Below the pieces are notes generated by a model that did no database searches, had not been told where the DNA came from, and saw only the letters and a list, made by a program, of their open reading frames with translations. From contig NZ_QGGP01000001.1 of the NCBI RefSeq assembly GCF_003148645.1, positions 1 through 64,000 of the forward strand: a stretch of 64,000 nt of DNA. Direction: 5' to 3'. Source of the stretch: Xanthomarina spongicola. Its GTDB lineage: Bacteria; Bacteroidota; Bacteroidia; Flavobacteriales; Flavobacteriaceae. The number at the start of each line of letters is the position of its first letter. Position 1 is the stretch's first letter. The translations under genes were made by a program, and so were the position numbers. Below, one piece after another: positions 1 through 9,535 of the stretch.

Positions 1-712
1 AACCTACATCCAAGTTATTTACTATATCTGTTCCTCCTGGTGTAGTTCCTACAGAAAGAGTATATCCTTGAGGAATTCCAGTGGCTGCTTGCCAACTCAA
101 ATTTTCGGTAATTGCTACACCTGTAGCTCCATTAAGAGGATTCATTAAAGCAGAACAAGATGGTGGATCTACCACAACTTGTGATGCTGTTACATTATCT
201 ATATAAAAATAGTAATCTCCAGAAAAATAATTATTTTCAAATCTTAATTTAAAATCGGAACCTGCTGGTATACTTGCTGCAGGTAATACAAAACTTATAT
301 TAGCACACGTATTTGAAGTTACATGATTTATATCATTAACAGCACCCATTGTAGTCCAAGTACCACCATTATTTGTAGAATATTGAATATTCAATTCTCC
401 CCAACCTGGAGGAGTAGGGTCTACAGCAGCAGACCAATCAACAATTTTATAGTCGAAAGCAACTGTTAAATCTGTTCCATTAGACTCTCCAACAATATTA
501 GGCGATATTAAGTCATCTGTTAAATTTGTAGCACTTAAGTTGGCTCTAACAGACACCACACTACAAGGTTGAAAAACGGATCCTGAATAACCTGCACCAC
601 TCCAACCTGGAGGTAGGGTTAATCCTGCGTCGAAATTTTCTACTAATCCTATTTGAGAAAATCCGAAGAAAGATATAATCCCAAATAAAAGTGAAAGTGT
701 AATTTTTTTCAT
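1..712 (-). CDS. Secreted adhesin-like protein, N-terminal part (runs off the window start)
   Basis: This reading frame is open from an ATG at 710-712 on the minus strand to the window edge (237 codons), so only the N-terminus is seen. It begins with a Sec signal peptide (MKKITLSLLFGIISFFGFSQ) and no lipobox. The next ~150 residues (ENFDAG..LPPGW, then ..LRFENNYFSGDYYFYIDNV) look like a choice-of-anchor J/cleaved-adhesin beta-sandwich. A fibronectin-III-like stretch follows (GATGVAITENLSWQAATG, SVGTTPGGTDI). Such proteins in Flavobacteriia are usually type IX secretion cargo; the diagnostic C-terminal domain would lie outside the window. The exact role is unknown: surface adhesion or a secreted enzyme are both possible. 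Confidence 0.75.
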   Translation of the reverse strand, partial: MKKITLSLLFGIISFFGFSQIGLVENFDAGLTLPPGWSGAGYSGSVFQPCSVVSVRANLSATNLTDDLISPNIVGESNGTDLTVAFDYKIVDWSAAVDPTPPGWGELNIQYSTNNGGTWTTMGAVNDINHVTSNTCANISFVLPAASIPAGSDFKLRFENNYFSGDYYFYIDNVTASQVVVDPPSCSALMNPLNGATGVAITENLSWQAATGIPQGYTLSVGTTPGGTDIVNNLDVG

Positions 713-846
713 TTTAATGATAAATTATTGTTAGTTATTTAAATTAAAAAACTAGGCTAATAGAAAATACTATATAATAGTAAAATCATCAATAAAATAA
801 ATTTGGGACCAAGATTTGGAAATAAATAGGAAGCCTAAAGTAGATA

Positions 847-860
847 AAAACTATAGTTTT
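847..860. repeat. 14-bp perfect palindrome in the 713-935 gap
   Basis: AAAACTATAGTTTT is a perfect palindrome lying between two minus-strand genes, about 135 bp upstream of the secreted protein's ATG. It could be a regulator site or chance in AT-rich DNA. Nothing else is recognised in the gap at 713-935. Confidence 0.3.
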
Positions 861-935
861 ATTACTGTCAGGTTATCTTTATTTGTCAAAATGTGCTTTT
901 TTTTCGCTGAAGTGAAGTTGAAAAAAATATATTTA

Positions 936-1973
936 TTAAGGAGAAGGGTTCGGAATTACAGTATGCACCTCATTAATTGAATCTATAATGTCCTGACTTA
1001 GAGCAATATGGATGCTTTCAATATTTTCATTTAGCTGTTCTAAAGTTGTTGCTCCAATAATATTACTTGTAACAAACGGTTGTTGCGTTACAAAAGCTAA
1101 TGCCATTTGTGCTAGAGATAAATTATGTTCTTCAGCTAATTTTAGATATAGCTTGGTAGCTTGAGTAGATTGTTCGGAACTATATCTTGCAAACCTTGGA
1201 AATAGTTTTAATCTAGAATTATTTGCTGCAATTCCTTTTATATATTTTCCAGATAACACGCCAAATGCCATTGGCGAATAAGCCAATAACCCTATGCTCT
1301 CTCGCATTGAAATTTCTGCCATGTCGCCTTCAAAAACTCTATTTAATAAGGAATAGGCATTTTGAATGGTTCTTACTCGAGGCAAATTGTTTTTCTTAGA
1401 TTCTTCTAAATAACGCATGGTTCCCCAAGCTTTTTCGTTTGAAATTCCTATGTGTCTAATTTTTCCTTCCTTAATAATTTCTTTTAATGAATGAAGAATC
1501 TCATTAAAATTATCTTGCCATCTATCTTCAGAATGATGCTTATAGTCTCTTATTCCAAAGGTATTAGTTTGTCTCTCTGGCCAATGAAGCTGATACAAAT
1601 CTATATAGTCTGTTTTAAGTCTTTTTAAACTATTATTAACGGCATCATGCAAAGCTACATTACTAAATCCATTTGTTCTTATATGCGCTGTATAGTCTCC
1701 TGGTCCTGCTATTTTTGTAGCCAAAACTATTTTGTCTCTTTTTCCTGTTTTTTCAAACCAATTTCCTATAATTTTTTCTGTTTTAGCATATGTTTCTGCA
1801 GTTGCAGGGACTGGATACAATTCGGCACAGTCAAAAAAATTAATACCCTTATCTGTTGCTAAATCCATTTGAGCAAAACCTTCTTCTTGGGTGTTTTGGT
1901 TTCCCCAGGTCATTGTTCCTAAGCAAAGTTTACTTACTTTAATATCTGTATTTGGTAAAGTGGTATATTTCAT
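936..1973 (-). CDS. Aldo/keto reductase, Tas family
   Basis: This is a 345-aa NADP(H)-dependent aldo/keto reductase with a (beta/alpha)8 barrel. The N-terminus (LCLGTMTWGNQNTQEEGFAQ, then NFFDCAELYPVP) matches the E. coli Tas subgroup. The expected catalytic tetrad is visible: D48, Y53, K87 (LATKIAGPG) and H130 (YQLHWPER). The length is normal for the family, and it should be cytoplasmic, with no signal peptide. The natural substrate is not predictable; Tas-like enzymes reduce diverse carbonyls. It appears to be a single-gene unit, separated by 33 bp from the cytochrome gene upstream on the same strand. Confidence 0.88.
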   Translation of the reverse strand: MKYTTLPNTDIKVSKLCLGTMTWGNQNTQEEGFAQMDLATDKGINFFDCAELYPVPATAETYAKTEKIIGNWFEKTGKRDKIVLATKIAGPGDYTAHIRTNGFSNVALHDAVNNSLKRLKTDYIDLYQLHWPERQTNTFGIRDYKHHSEDRWQDNFNEILHSLKEIIKEGKIRHIGISNEKAWGTMRYLEESKKNNLPRVRTIQNAYSLLNRVFEGDMAEISMRESIGLLAYSPMAFGVLSGKYIKGIAANNSRLKLFPRFARYSSEQSTQATKLYLKLAEEHNLSLAQMALAFVTQQPFVTSNIIGATTLEQLNENIESIHIALSQDIIDSINEVHTVIPNPSP

Positions 1974-2006
1974 TTTAATTTTTCAATTGAAAAGAGTTTA
2001 AAAATT

Positions 2007-4172
2007 TTATTGATTTGCATTAAGCTCTTGCATGATTATTTGAGCTTCATTAATCTTACCTTGTTCTTGATAAATTAACGCCAATAAATATTTATAATCT
2101 TGATTATTTTTTTCAAGCTTCAATGCTTTTTTAATGGTTTTTTCACCTTCAGAAAGATTTTTATTCTGATAATAATAAGTAGCTAAATTATACATTGACC
2201 TTGTGTTCGATGGCTCTAATTTAATTGCTTGATTTAAATCTTTAACAGCTAATTCAGGTTGTTGAATTTCAAAATATAGCAAAGCTCTTAGATAATATGT
2301 TCTGGCTAAATCTGGTTGTTTTGATATTGATATATTTAAAATGCTTAACGCTTCTTCTGGTTGCCCATTTAGACTATAGGCAGACGCTAGATTAGAATAA
2401 GCTGGGATTAATAAGCTATCTTTTTGCAAAGCCACTTTATAATGCTTTATGGCGTTATTAATATCATTATTTTGTAAATAATAATCTGCCAACTGCATTC
2501 TTCCTAACGAAAAATCAGCATTACTATTTAACATCTCTTCAAGTTCGTTTCTAGATTTTTTTAGTCCACTTACATCTATATCTGTAAGTGTATTTATATC
2601 TACTCCCAATAATAGTTTTGCTGCTCCAATTCTAACTAGTTTAGTTGTATCGTTAGCATGTTTTAGAGCTATTCCCAATCTGTCTTGCAAACTAAATGCA
2701 TCAAATTTTTGTAAGCTATGAAATCTAACTAAAGGTGAAGGGTCTTCTAACCCTTTAAGTATAGCTTCAAAATCTTGTGGTTTGGTAATTTCTATATTAT
2801 CAATAATAGTTGCTCTTGCTATAGCTGGAAAGTTTAAATCGTTAATAAATACATCTAAAGATTCACGTTCTTTATCTGAAATATTATCACGATTGCTCAA
2901 CAACAAAGCATCGGAAAAATGCTCCTGTCTCTTTGTCCCATACCATTCTACCACTTTATTTGCAGCCCATTTATTCGACTTATCGTTATGACACGTATTA
3001 CAAGCATTTGGAGTGCCATAAGTAACACTTTGGTCTGGTCTTGGAACTCTAAAGCTATGATCTCTTCTATAATCAACTCCCATATAAGTTACACCTGTCA
3101 TATGGCAATTTATACATTGAGAACTTTCTGTATTTTGTGTATGAAAATGATGTGAAGGCGTATCATATTTTGGCTCATGACATTGCATACACAAATTATT
3201 TCCAACTTCTTTTAATTTTAAAGTATGAGCATCATGACAATCAGTACATGTAACATCATTATGGTACATTTTACTTTGAACAAAAGAACCAAACACATAA
3301 TCTTCTTGATCTATTTGACCATCTCCATGATAAAATTCATCAGATAAACTTTGAAGCAAATATTGGTCTTCAAAATATTTACCAGGAATCATGTTTTGAG
3401 TTAATTTAGACCTTCTGGAATGACAAGGCGCACACATATTCATTTGATTGAATTGTGATTTTCCTGATAAGATATATTTTTTATTATCTAAAGTGTCTTG
3501 AATTGTATTTGCCCAGTTAACATGCTGTTCGGCTGGACCATGACAACTTTCGCAGTTTACATTTATATAAGAATATGTTGTGTTAAATGCATCTTCCTCA
3601 ACTATATAATTCTTTTTTAAATTGGTTGAATGACATTCGGCACACATGGTATTCCAATTCTGTGAACTTTTTGTCCAATGCATCCAATCATGTGGACTGA
3701 ATTTATCTCCAGGATATTGATGATACCATTTTTTATTAATTACATCCCAAGTAACTCTTAATACTTGCTTTTTTCCATTATCGAAATCTGCTATATATTG
3801 CTGTAATGGTGTTACTCCAAAAGTGTAAGAAATTTTATATTCTATCTCACTTCCATCTATCTCTTTAACCTGAACAATATAATCTTCATTATTCCTTGTA
3901 AAAAAATAAGACACACCATCTAGTGTTATACTTACATTATTAAAATCTGCAAGTACTGTCGTTTCATCAGCAATTTGCATTGCTAAATCATGGTCTGAGC
4001 CTTTCCAAGAATCAACTGCATCTTTATGGCAAGAAACACATTGAGTGTCTCCAATATAACCATCTTTATGAACCGATTTTATTTGATCTTTTTCAACATA
4101 CGAATCCTTTTTAGAATTGTTTGAACACGCAACAATAAATAGGGTAAGTACAATCCAAAAAAGGTTTTTCAT
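2007..4172 (-). CDS. Octaheme c-type cytochrome lipoprotein with C-terminal TPR repeats
   Basis: I start the gene at the ATG at 4170-4172 (721 aa), not at the TTG three codons upstream, because the ATG gives a clean lipoprotein signal (MKNLFWIVLTLFIVACS). Eight CXXCH heme motifs lie near residues 45, 177, 207, 247, 309, 328, 353 and 391, so this is a cytochrome c554/doubled-CXXCH type multiheme protein. After about residue 430 there is a HEAT-like helical stretch, and from about 560 to the end there are TPR repeats (LADYYLQNND, AYSNLASAYSLNGQ, ARTYYLRALLYF). It is probably anchored in the envelope for electron transfer, with TPRs docking a partner. It is the last gene of an xth-ompA-cytochrome run (18-bp gap to ompA). 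Electron donor and acceptor are unknown. Confidence 0.88.
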   Translation of the reverse strand: MKNLFWIVLTLFIVACSNNSKKDSYVEKDQIKSVHKDGYIGDTQCVSCHKDAVDSWKGSDHDLAMQIADETTVLADFNNVSITLDGVSYFFTRNNEDYIVQVKEIDGSEIEYKISYTFGVTPLQQYIADFDNGKKQVLRVTWDVINKKWYHQYPGDKFSPHDWMHWTKSSQNWNTMCAECHSTNLKKNYIVEEDAFNTTYSYINVNCESCHGPAEQHVNWANTIQDTLDNKKYILSGKSQFNQMNMCAPCHSRRSKLTQNMIPGKYFEDQYLLQSLSDEFYHGDGQIDQEDYVFGSFVQSKMYHNDVTCTDCHDAHTLKLKEVGNNLCMQCHEPKYDTPSHHFHTQNTESSQCINCHMTGVTYMGVDYRRDHSFRVPRPDQSVTYGTPNACNTCHNDKSNKWAANKVVEWYGTKRQEHFSDALLLSNRDNISDKERESLDVFINDLNFPAIARATIIDNIEITKPQDFEAILKGLEDPSPLVRFHSLQKFDAFSLQDRLGIALKHANDTTKLVRIGAAKLLLGVDINTLTDIDVSGLKKSRNELEEMLNSNADFSLGRMQLADYYLQNNDINNAIKHYKVALQKDSLLIPAYSNLASAYSLNGQPEEALSILNISISKQPDLARTYYLRALLYFEIQQPELAVKDLNQAIKLEPSNTRSMYNLATYYYQNKNLSEGEKTIKKALKLEKNNQDYKYLLALIYQEQGKINEAQIIMQELNANQ

Positions 4173-4190
4173 ATAAAGCAAAATGATTTA

Positions 4191-5150
4191 TTATTCTTTG
4201 TTTAGCAATTTAGTGATTTCGTCTAACTTTGGAGTTAAAATAACCTCAATACGTCTGTTTTTTGCTTTACCTTCAGCAGTTTCGTTTGTTGCAATTGGAG
4301 CATATTCTCCTCTTCCTGCAGCAGTTAAACTTTCTGGATTAATATTAGCATTTTCTCTTAATATTTCTACAATAGCAGTTGCACGCTTGGTAGATAAATC
4401 CCAGTTACCAGATAAGGTTGCGTTTCCTGAATAAGGCACATTATCCGTATGTCCTTCTATAAGCACATTAATATCTGGATTATCAGCAAGTACGCTTCCT
4501 AATTGTTTAACGGCTTTTTTTCCTTCTACTCCAACAGCCCAACTTCCAGATTGGAATAACAGTTTGTTTTCCATGGACACATATACTTTTCCGTCTCTTT
4601 GTTCTACTGTTAATCCTTTACCTTCAAAATCTATTAAGGCTCTTGAGATAGCATTTTTTAGTTCAGTCATGGCTGCATCTTTGGCAGCAATCATACTCTC
4701 TAATTCAACCACACGATTTGAACGTGCTTCTAATTCTGTTTTCAAAGCTTCTAATCTAGCATTTTCTGCTTCTAGTGCGTTTTCTTTAGCTTCTAATTGT
4801 GCTAACAATTCTTTGTTTTTCTGAACATTTTCTGCAATTGCTGAAGAGCTGTTTTTTTCTAAGGCTTCATAAGATGCTTTTAAGTTATCTAGGTTTGCTT
4901 TAGTCGCATTATAATCTCCTTGTATTTTGTCTCGATCTGCTATAGCTTCGTTATAGGCATCTCGCAATTGACTTAACTCGTTTTCTGCAGTATTTTTAGC
5001 GTTTAATAAGCTTTCGTTTTCTTCAGCTAATTGTTTATTTTCATCTTTTAAAACTCCGTACTTGCTTTCTAAGTCTTTATAAACTTTAGGTGAAACACAA
5101 GATGATAATAAAACTCCAAAGGTTAAGGTGTATAAAATGTATTTTTTCAT
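4191..5150 (-). CDS. OmpA-family peptidoglycan-binding lipoprotein with long coiled coil
   Basis: This 319-aa lipoprotein (signal ending LLSSC, Cys18) has a long alpha-helical coiled coil (about residues 25-165, rich in A, E, K, L and N). A C-terminal OmpA/MotB domain follows (IEGHTDNVPYSG, LSTKRATAIVEIL, AAGRGEYAPIA, NRRIEVILTPK). That domain binds peptidoglycan non-covalently, while the lipid anchors the protein in the outer membrane, so it probably tethers the two. It follows xth by 5 bp and precedes the cytochrome gene by 18 bp. The OmpA fold assignment is secure; the specific role is not known. Confidence 0.9.
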   Translation of the reverse strand: MKKYILYTLTFGVLLSSCVSPKVYKDLESKYGVLKDENKQLAEENESLLNAKNTAENELSQLRDAYNEAIADRDKIQGDYNATKANLDNLKASYEALEKNSSSAIAENVQKNKELLAQLEAKENALEAENARLEALKTELEARSNRVVELESMIAAKDAAMTELKNAISRALIDFEGKGLTVEQRDGKVYVSMENKLLFQSGSWAVGVEGKKAVKQLGSVLADNPDINVLIEGHTDNVPYSGNATLSGNWDLSTKRATAIVEILRENANINPESLTAAGRGEYAPIATNETAEGKAKNRRIEVILTPKLDEITKLLNKE

Positions 5151-5155
5151 TTTTA

Positions 5156-5923
5156 TTAATTTTTATTTTCTACTTCAACTAAAATAGGACAATGGTCACT
5201 ATGTACTGCTTCCGAAAGTATAACGGCTCTTTTTATTTTTTCTTGTAACGGCTTTGCTACCATAGCATAATCTAAACGCCAACCTTTATTATTCGCCCTA
5301 GAATTTGCGCGATAACTCCACCAGCTATACTCTTGTTTTTCATGATGTAAATAGCGAAAAGAGTCAATAAAACCACTGTCAATAAAATTTCCGAGCCACT
5401 CTCTTTCTTCTGGTAAAAAACCTGAAACACCTTTCATTTTTGGGTTATGAATATCTATCTCTTCGTGACAAATATTGTAATCGCCACAGATAATTAGATT
5501 TGGAATCTTTTTTCGCAACTTATTTACAAAGTCTTGAAACATATCCATATAATCAAACTTGTGTTGTAATCTAGCATCATTAGTTCCTGATGGCAGATAT
5601 AAACTCATTACTGAAATACCATCGAAATCTGCTCGAATATTTCTACCTTCAAAATCCATAGATTCTATTCCTGTCCCAAATTCTACATGATTGGGTTTTG
5701 TTTTGCTTAAAATAGCAACACCACTATAGCCTTTTTTTTGCGCACTAAACCAATAATGGTATTTGTAACCAGCTTCTTCAAATAAACTTAAATCCAACTG
5801 CTCTTCCATTGCTTTAATCTCCTGCAAACAAATAACATCTGGGCTTGCTGCTTTTAGCCAAGCAATAAAGCCTTTATTTAGTGCTGCACGAATGCCATTA
5901 ACATTATAAGAAATGATTTTCAT
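5156..5923 (-). CDS. xth: Exodeoxyribonuclease III (AP endonuclease)
   Basis: This 255-aa member of the exonuclease III/APE1 family cleaves abasic sites in base-excision repair and has 3'-5' exonuclease activity. The ordered motifs are present: YNVNGIRAAL, CLQEIKA (metal-binding Glu), GYSGVAILSK, LPSGTN, CGDYNICHEEID (catalytic Asp/Asn), WSYRANSR, GWRLDYAMV and VHSDHCPI (catalytic Asp-His). Length and termini are typical, and it is cytoplasmic. It heads a three-gene minus-strand run with the OmpA and cytochrome genes. No clear TAnnTTTG element is visible directly upstream. Confidence 0.95.
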   Translation of the reverse strand: MKIISYNVNGIRAALNKGFIAWLKAASPDVICLQEIKAMEEQLDLSLFEEAGYKYHYWFSAQKKGYSGVAILSKTKPNHVEFGTGIESMDFEGRNIRADFDGISVMSLYLPSGTNDARLQHKFDYMDMFQDFVNKLRKKIPNLIICGDYNICHEEIDIHNPKMKGVSGFLPEEREWLGNFIDSGFIDSFRYLHHEKQEYSWWSYRANSRANNKGWRLDYAMVAKPLQEKIKRAVILSEAVHSDHCPILVEVENKN

Positions 5924-6044
5924 TTTAATGATATAAGAATTTCAGCTAAAATAAATAATGCTTTACATTTACACTATTAATTTAAAAACGTTTTAACAAA
6001 AGCTATCAACAAAATATTTTTATTGATATGTAGTTTACTACTTC

Positions 6045-9000
6045 ATGAAGTTAATACTCCAATTAATGATACTTCTCTTTGGTGTTTGTGCATTTGCTCA
6101 AGATCAAAATTCTAATTACAGAACTAAAACAGTTGCTGTTAGAGATTCTATTGTTATTGATAGTGTTAGTATTAATTCAAACTTTTTTACTCTTAAAAAA
6201 AAAGACAGTTCTTTTGTTGATACTTCCTTTTATGATATTGATTTTGAAAATGCTATTTTAACAATTAAGAAACCTATTGAAACAGATTCATTAATTGTTA
6301 ATTATTTAAAATATCCTGAATACTTAACCAAAACCTATAGACAAATAAGCGATAGTATTATTGTAGAGAATACAGGAAATCTTGCAAAACTTTATAAACT
6401 TTCTCAACCAAGTGAGAAAAAGACATTTACTCCTTTCGATGGTCTTTCAACTTCTGGTAGTATTTCTAGAGGTGTTGTAATTGGTAATAATCAAAATTCA
6501 GTTTTAAATAGCGAATTAGACTTACAAATTACGGGAAAATTAAGTGAGAAAGTGTCTTTAAGAGCTTCTATACAAGATGCTAATGTACCTTTACAAGAAA
6601 GTGGTTATTCGCAAAGATTAGATGAATTTGATCAGGTTTTTATTGAACTTTTTAGTGATAACTGGAAGATTCGTGCTGGAGATATTGATTTAGCAAACCC
6701 TTATTCTTACTATGGAAACTTTTCGAAACGTGTACAAGGTTTATCCATAGGTGCAACTTTACATCATCCAGAATCAAGCACCAATTTATTTGCCTCTGGT
6801 GCTTTAGTTAGAGGTCAATTTACAACCAGCCAGTTTACAGCTCAAGAAGGAAATCAAGGTCCTTATAAATTAAAAGGTCCAAACGAAGAATTATACGTGC
6901 TTATAGTCTCTGGAAGTGAAACAGTTTATGTTAATGGTATTGCTTTAGAACGTGGTGAATACAACGATTATATAATTGATTATAATGCAGGTGAAATTAT
7001 TTTCAACGCTACTTTTCCTGTTACATCCGAAATGAGAGTGACTGTAGATTACCAATATAGCGATAGAAATTATTCGCGTTTAGTAGTTTTTGGTGGAGGT
7101 AGATACGAAAGTGAAAATTTAATTGTTGGTGCCTCTATTTATAGTGAAAGTGATTCAAAAAACAACCCTTTACAACAAAATTTATCTGCCGAACAAGTTG
7201 AAACTTTAGCTGAAGCTGGAGACGATAGAACCAAAATGGTAGCACCTTCCATTACACCTGAAGCCTATAACGAAAATAGAATTCTTTATAAAAAAGAAAT
7301 TATTAATGGTGTTGAAGCTCTTGTTTTTTCTAACAATCCAGACGATGAATTATATAGTGCTCGTTTTACTTTGGTTGGAGATAATCTTGGAAATTACATT
7401 ATAAGTAGTAATGATGCCATTAATACCATTTTCGAATATATTGAACCTATTGCTGGTGTACCTCAAGGTAATTACGAACCTATAATACAATTGGTAGCTC
7501 CTACTAAATTACAAATGGCAATTGTAAATGGAGCTTATAAGCCTTCAGAAAAAACAAGTATTGATTTTGAAGTTGCTGGAAGTAAAAACGATTTAAATTT
7601 ATTTTCAACTATTGATGATGATAATAATGATGGTTTTGCTGGAAAACTTAGAGTTAATCAAGCTATCATTAAAAATGATAGTCTTTGGAACTTAAGCGCT
7701 TTTGCTGATACTGATTATATTCAAGAAGATTTTAGATCTATTCAAAGAATTTACAATGCCGAATTTAATAGAGATTGGAATCTAGGTAGTACAACAAGTC
7801 CAACAACTGCAACTAGTTTAGGCACTCAAACATTTATAAAAACTGGTGCTCAAGCTTTCCATAACCAAAAAGGTATAGCTAGTTACCAGTTTGAATACTT
7901 AAACTATTCTAAAAACTTTAATGGAAATAGACATATTGTTTCAGCCAATTTAATGCTTAATAAATGGCAAATTGTTTCGCAATCAAGTTTGTTAAACACC
8001 ACCTCGACAACAAATAATTCGACGTTTTTTAGAACTTATAACTTAATAACTTATAGCTATAAACATGGTTGGACTGGAACAAAGTTGGCTATGGAAGATA
8101 ACCAAGACAAAGAAAAGGAAACAGAAGCCTTTTTACCAAATAGTCAAAAATATAAATCTTACGAAGTCTTTACAGGAATTGGAGATAGTACCAGTGTTTT
8201 TGCTGAAATTGGCTATAAATTTCGTGTAAACGATAGTATTAGAAACAATCTATTAACAAAAGTAAACTCTTCTAACACCTACTATGTTGATTCTAGAATT
8301 ATTCAAAACGAGCGCACAAATTTATCGCTTTATGCAAATTATAGAATATTAAACAATTCAGATAAAACTATAGAAAACGAACAATCTTTAAATTCTAGAA
8401 TACAATATAGTCAACGCTTTATTAAACAGTTTTTCTTATGGAATACTGTTTACGAAACAAATTCTGGAACCTTGCCTCAACAAGATTTTACCTTTGTTGA
8501 AGTAGAGCCAGGACAAGGAAATTACACATGGATAGATTATAACGGAAATGGTATTCAGGAATTAGAAGAGTTTGAAATTGCACAATTTCAAGATCAAGGA
8601 AAATATATTCGTGTATTACTGCCTAACCAAGTATTTATTAAAACCCATCAAAATAGATTAAGCCAGACATTAACAATCAATCCACAACAATGGTCGAGTG
8701 AAGTTAGTGGTATGAAAAAAGTCTTATCTCATTTATACAATCAAACATCTTATATTGTTGACAGAAAAAATAAACGTGAAGGAAACGATATTAATTTAAA
8801 TCCATTTAAAAGTGATCCAGACACCGAATTAGGACTCCAACTTAATTTTAGAAATGTCTTGTTCTTTAATCGAGGTAAGCAACATTATACAACCTCTTAT
8901 ACGTTCTTAAAAAACGACACTCGAAATATTCTAACCGTTGGCTATATTGAAAATTCGTTAATAAACCACATTTTACAATTCAATCATAAATTTGCACTAA

Positions 9001-9479
9001 ACTGGTTGATAAATTTCCAGACAAGCTTAAATAATACAGAGAGTATTAGCGAAAATTTTGCTAGCAAAAATTATAATATAGATGGCGCAAATGTCAACCC
9101 AAAGCTATCTTATTTATTAAACGATTTTACACGTTTTGATGTGTTTTATCAATACACTAGTAAAAAGAATACCATAGGTGGTTTAGAAACTTTAAAACAA
9201 CAAAACTATGGCGTCTCCTTTTCATTTACTAACTTTCAAAAAATGTCTATAATTGGAGAGTTTAATTACTTTTCAAACGATTTTATTGGAAATTCAAACT
9301 CACCTGTTGCTTATCAAATGATGGAAGGTTTACAACCTGGAAAAAATTACACATGGAGTTTATTAGCACAAAAGAAAATTACGTCCTTTCTAGATTTAAA
9401 CCTCAACTATCTTGGTAGAAAAAGCGAAACCAGTAAGGTTATTCATACCGGAAGTATTCAATTAAAAGCCTACTTTTAG
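6045..9479 (+). CDS. Large secreted outer-membrane beta-rich protein, function unknown
   Basis: This 1144-aa protein starts with a Sec signal peptide (LILQLMILLFGVCAFAQ). Residues ~130-230 (SISRGVVIGNNQN, LDLQITGKLSEKV, QRLDEFDQVFIELF) form a region I associate with conserved uncharacterised Bacteroidota proteins. Around residues 270-340 is a small beta-sandwich pattern (VYVNGIALERGEYNDYIIDY followed by AGEIIFN) like those repeated in large gliding/secretion proteins such as SprA. The rest is mostly alternating amphipathic strands ending in a short aromatic tail (QLKAYF), consistent with an outer-membrane beta-barrel. It is not a TonB receptor: I see no plug motifs. It stands alone, divergent from xth. 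The near-consensus -7 sequence TATTTTTA is at about 6015-6022. Confidence 0.6.
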   Translation: MKLILQLMILLFGVCAFAQDQNSNYRTKTVAVRDSIVIDSVSINSNFFTLKKKDSSFVDTSFYDIDFENAILTIKKPIETDSLIVNYLKYPEYLTKTYRQISDSIIVENTGNLAKLYKLSQPSEKKTFTPFDGLSTSGSISRGVVIGNNQNSVLNSELDLQITGKLSEKVSLRASIQDANVPLQESGYSQRLDEFDQVFIELFSDNWKIRAGDIDLANPYSYYGNFSKRVQGLSIGATLHHPESSTNLFASGALVRGQFTTSQFTAQEGNQGPYKLKGPNEELYVLIVSGSETVYVNGIALERGEYNDYIIDYNAGEIIFNATFPVTSEMRVTVDYQYSDRNYSRLVVFGGGRYESENLIVGASIYSESDSKNNPLQQNLSAEQVETLAEAGDDRTKMVAPSITPEAYNENRILYKKEIINGVEALVFSNNPDDELYSARFTLVGDNLGNYIISSNDAINTIFEYIEPIAGVPQGNYEPIIQLVAPTKLQMAIVNGAYKPSEKTSIDFEVAGSKNDLNLFSTIDDDNNDGFAGKLRVNQAIIKNDSLWNLSAFADTDYIQEDFRSIQRIYNAEFNRDWNLGSTTSPTTATSLGTQTFIKTGAQAFHNQKGIASYQFEYLNYSKNFNGNRHIVSANLMLNKWQIVSQSSLLNTTSTTNNSTFFRTYNLITYSYKHGWTGTKLAMEDNQDKEKETEAFLPNSQKYKSYEVFTGIGDSTSVFAEIGYKFRVNDSIRNNLLTKVNSSNTYYVDSRIIQNERTNLSLYANYRILNNSDKTIENEQSLNSRIQYSQRFIKQFFLWNTVYETNSGTLPQQDFTFVEVEPGQGNYTWIDYNGNGIQELEEFEIAQFQDQGKYIRVLLPNQVFIKTHQNRLSQTLTINPQQWSSEVSGMKKVLSHLYNQTSYIVDRKNKREGNDINLNPFKSDPDTELGLQLNFRNVLFFNRGKQHYTTSYTFLKNDTRNILTVGYIENSLINHILQFNHKFALNWLINFQTSLNNTESISENFASKNYNIDGANVNPKLSYLLNDFTRFDVFYQYTSKKNTIGGLETLKQQNYGVSFSFTNFQKMSIIGEFNYFSNDFIGNSNSPVAYQMMEGLQPGKNYTWSLLAQKKITSFLDLNLNYLGRKSETSKVIHTGSIQLKAYF

Positions 9480-9519
9480 TACATGTAACTTATGTTACGT
9501 TTTAAGCAATAATTTTTCG

Positions 9520-9527
9520 TAGCTTTG
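9520..9527 (+). promoter_or_regulatory. -7 promoter element TAGCTTTG ahead of the metal efflux locus
   Basis: This is an exact match to the Bacteroidota -7 consensus TAnnTTTG, only 8 bp upstream of the ATG at 9536, so the leader would be very short. No good TTG -33 box is visible at the usual 19-21 bp spacing. Confidence 0.5.
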
Positions 9528-9535
9528 TAATGTAA

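Noticed and set aside
9480-9500. GTAAC-TTAT-GTTAC hairpin as a terminator after the large outer-membrane protein gene
   Set aside because: The stem is only 5 bp with a weak T-run, too weak to call.
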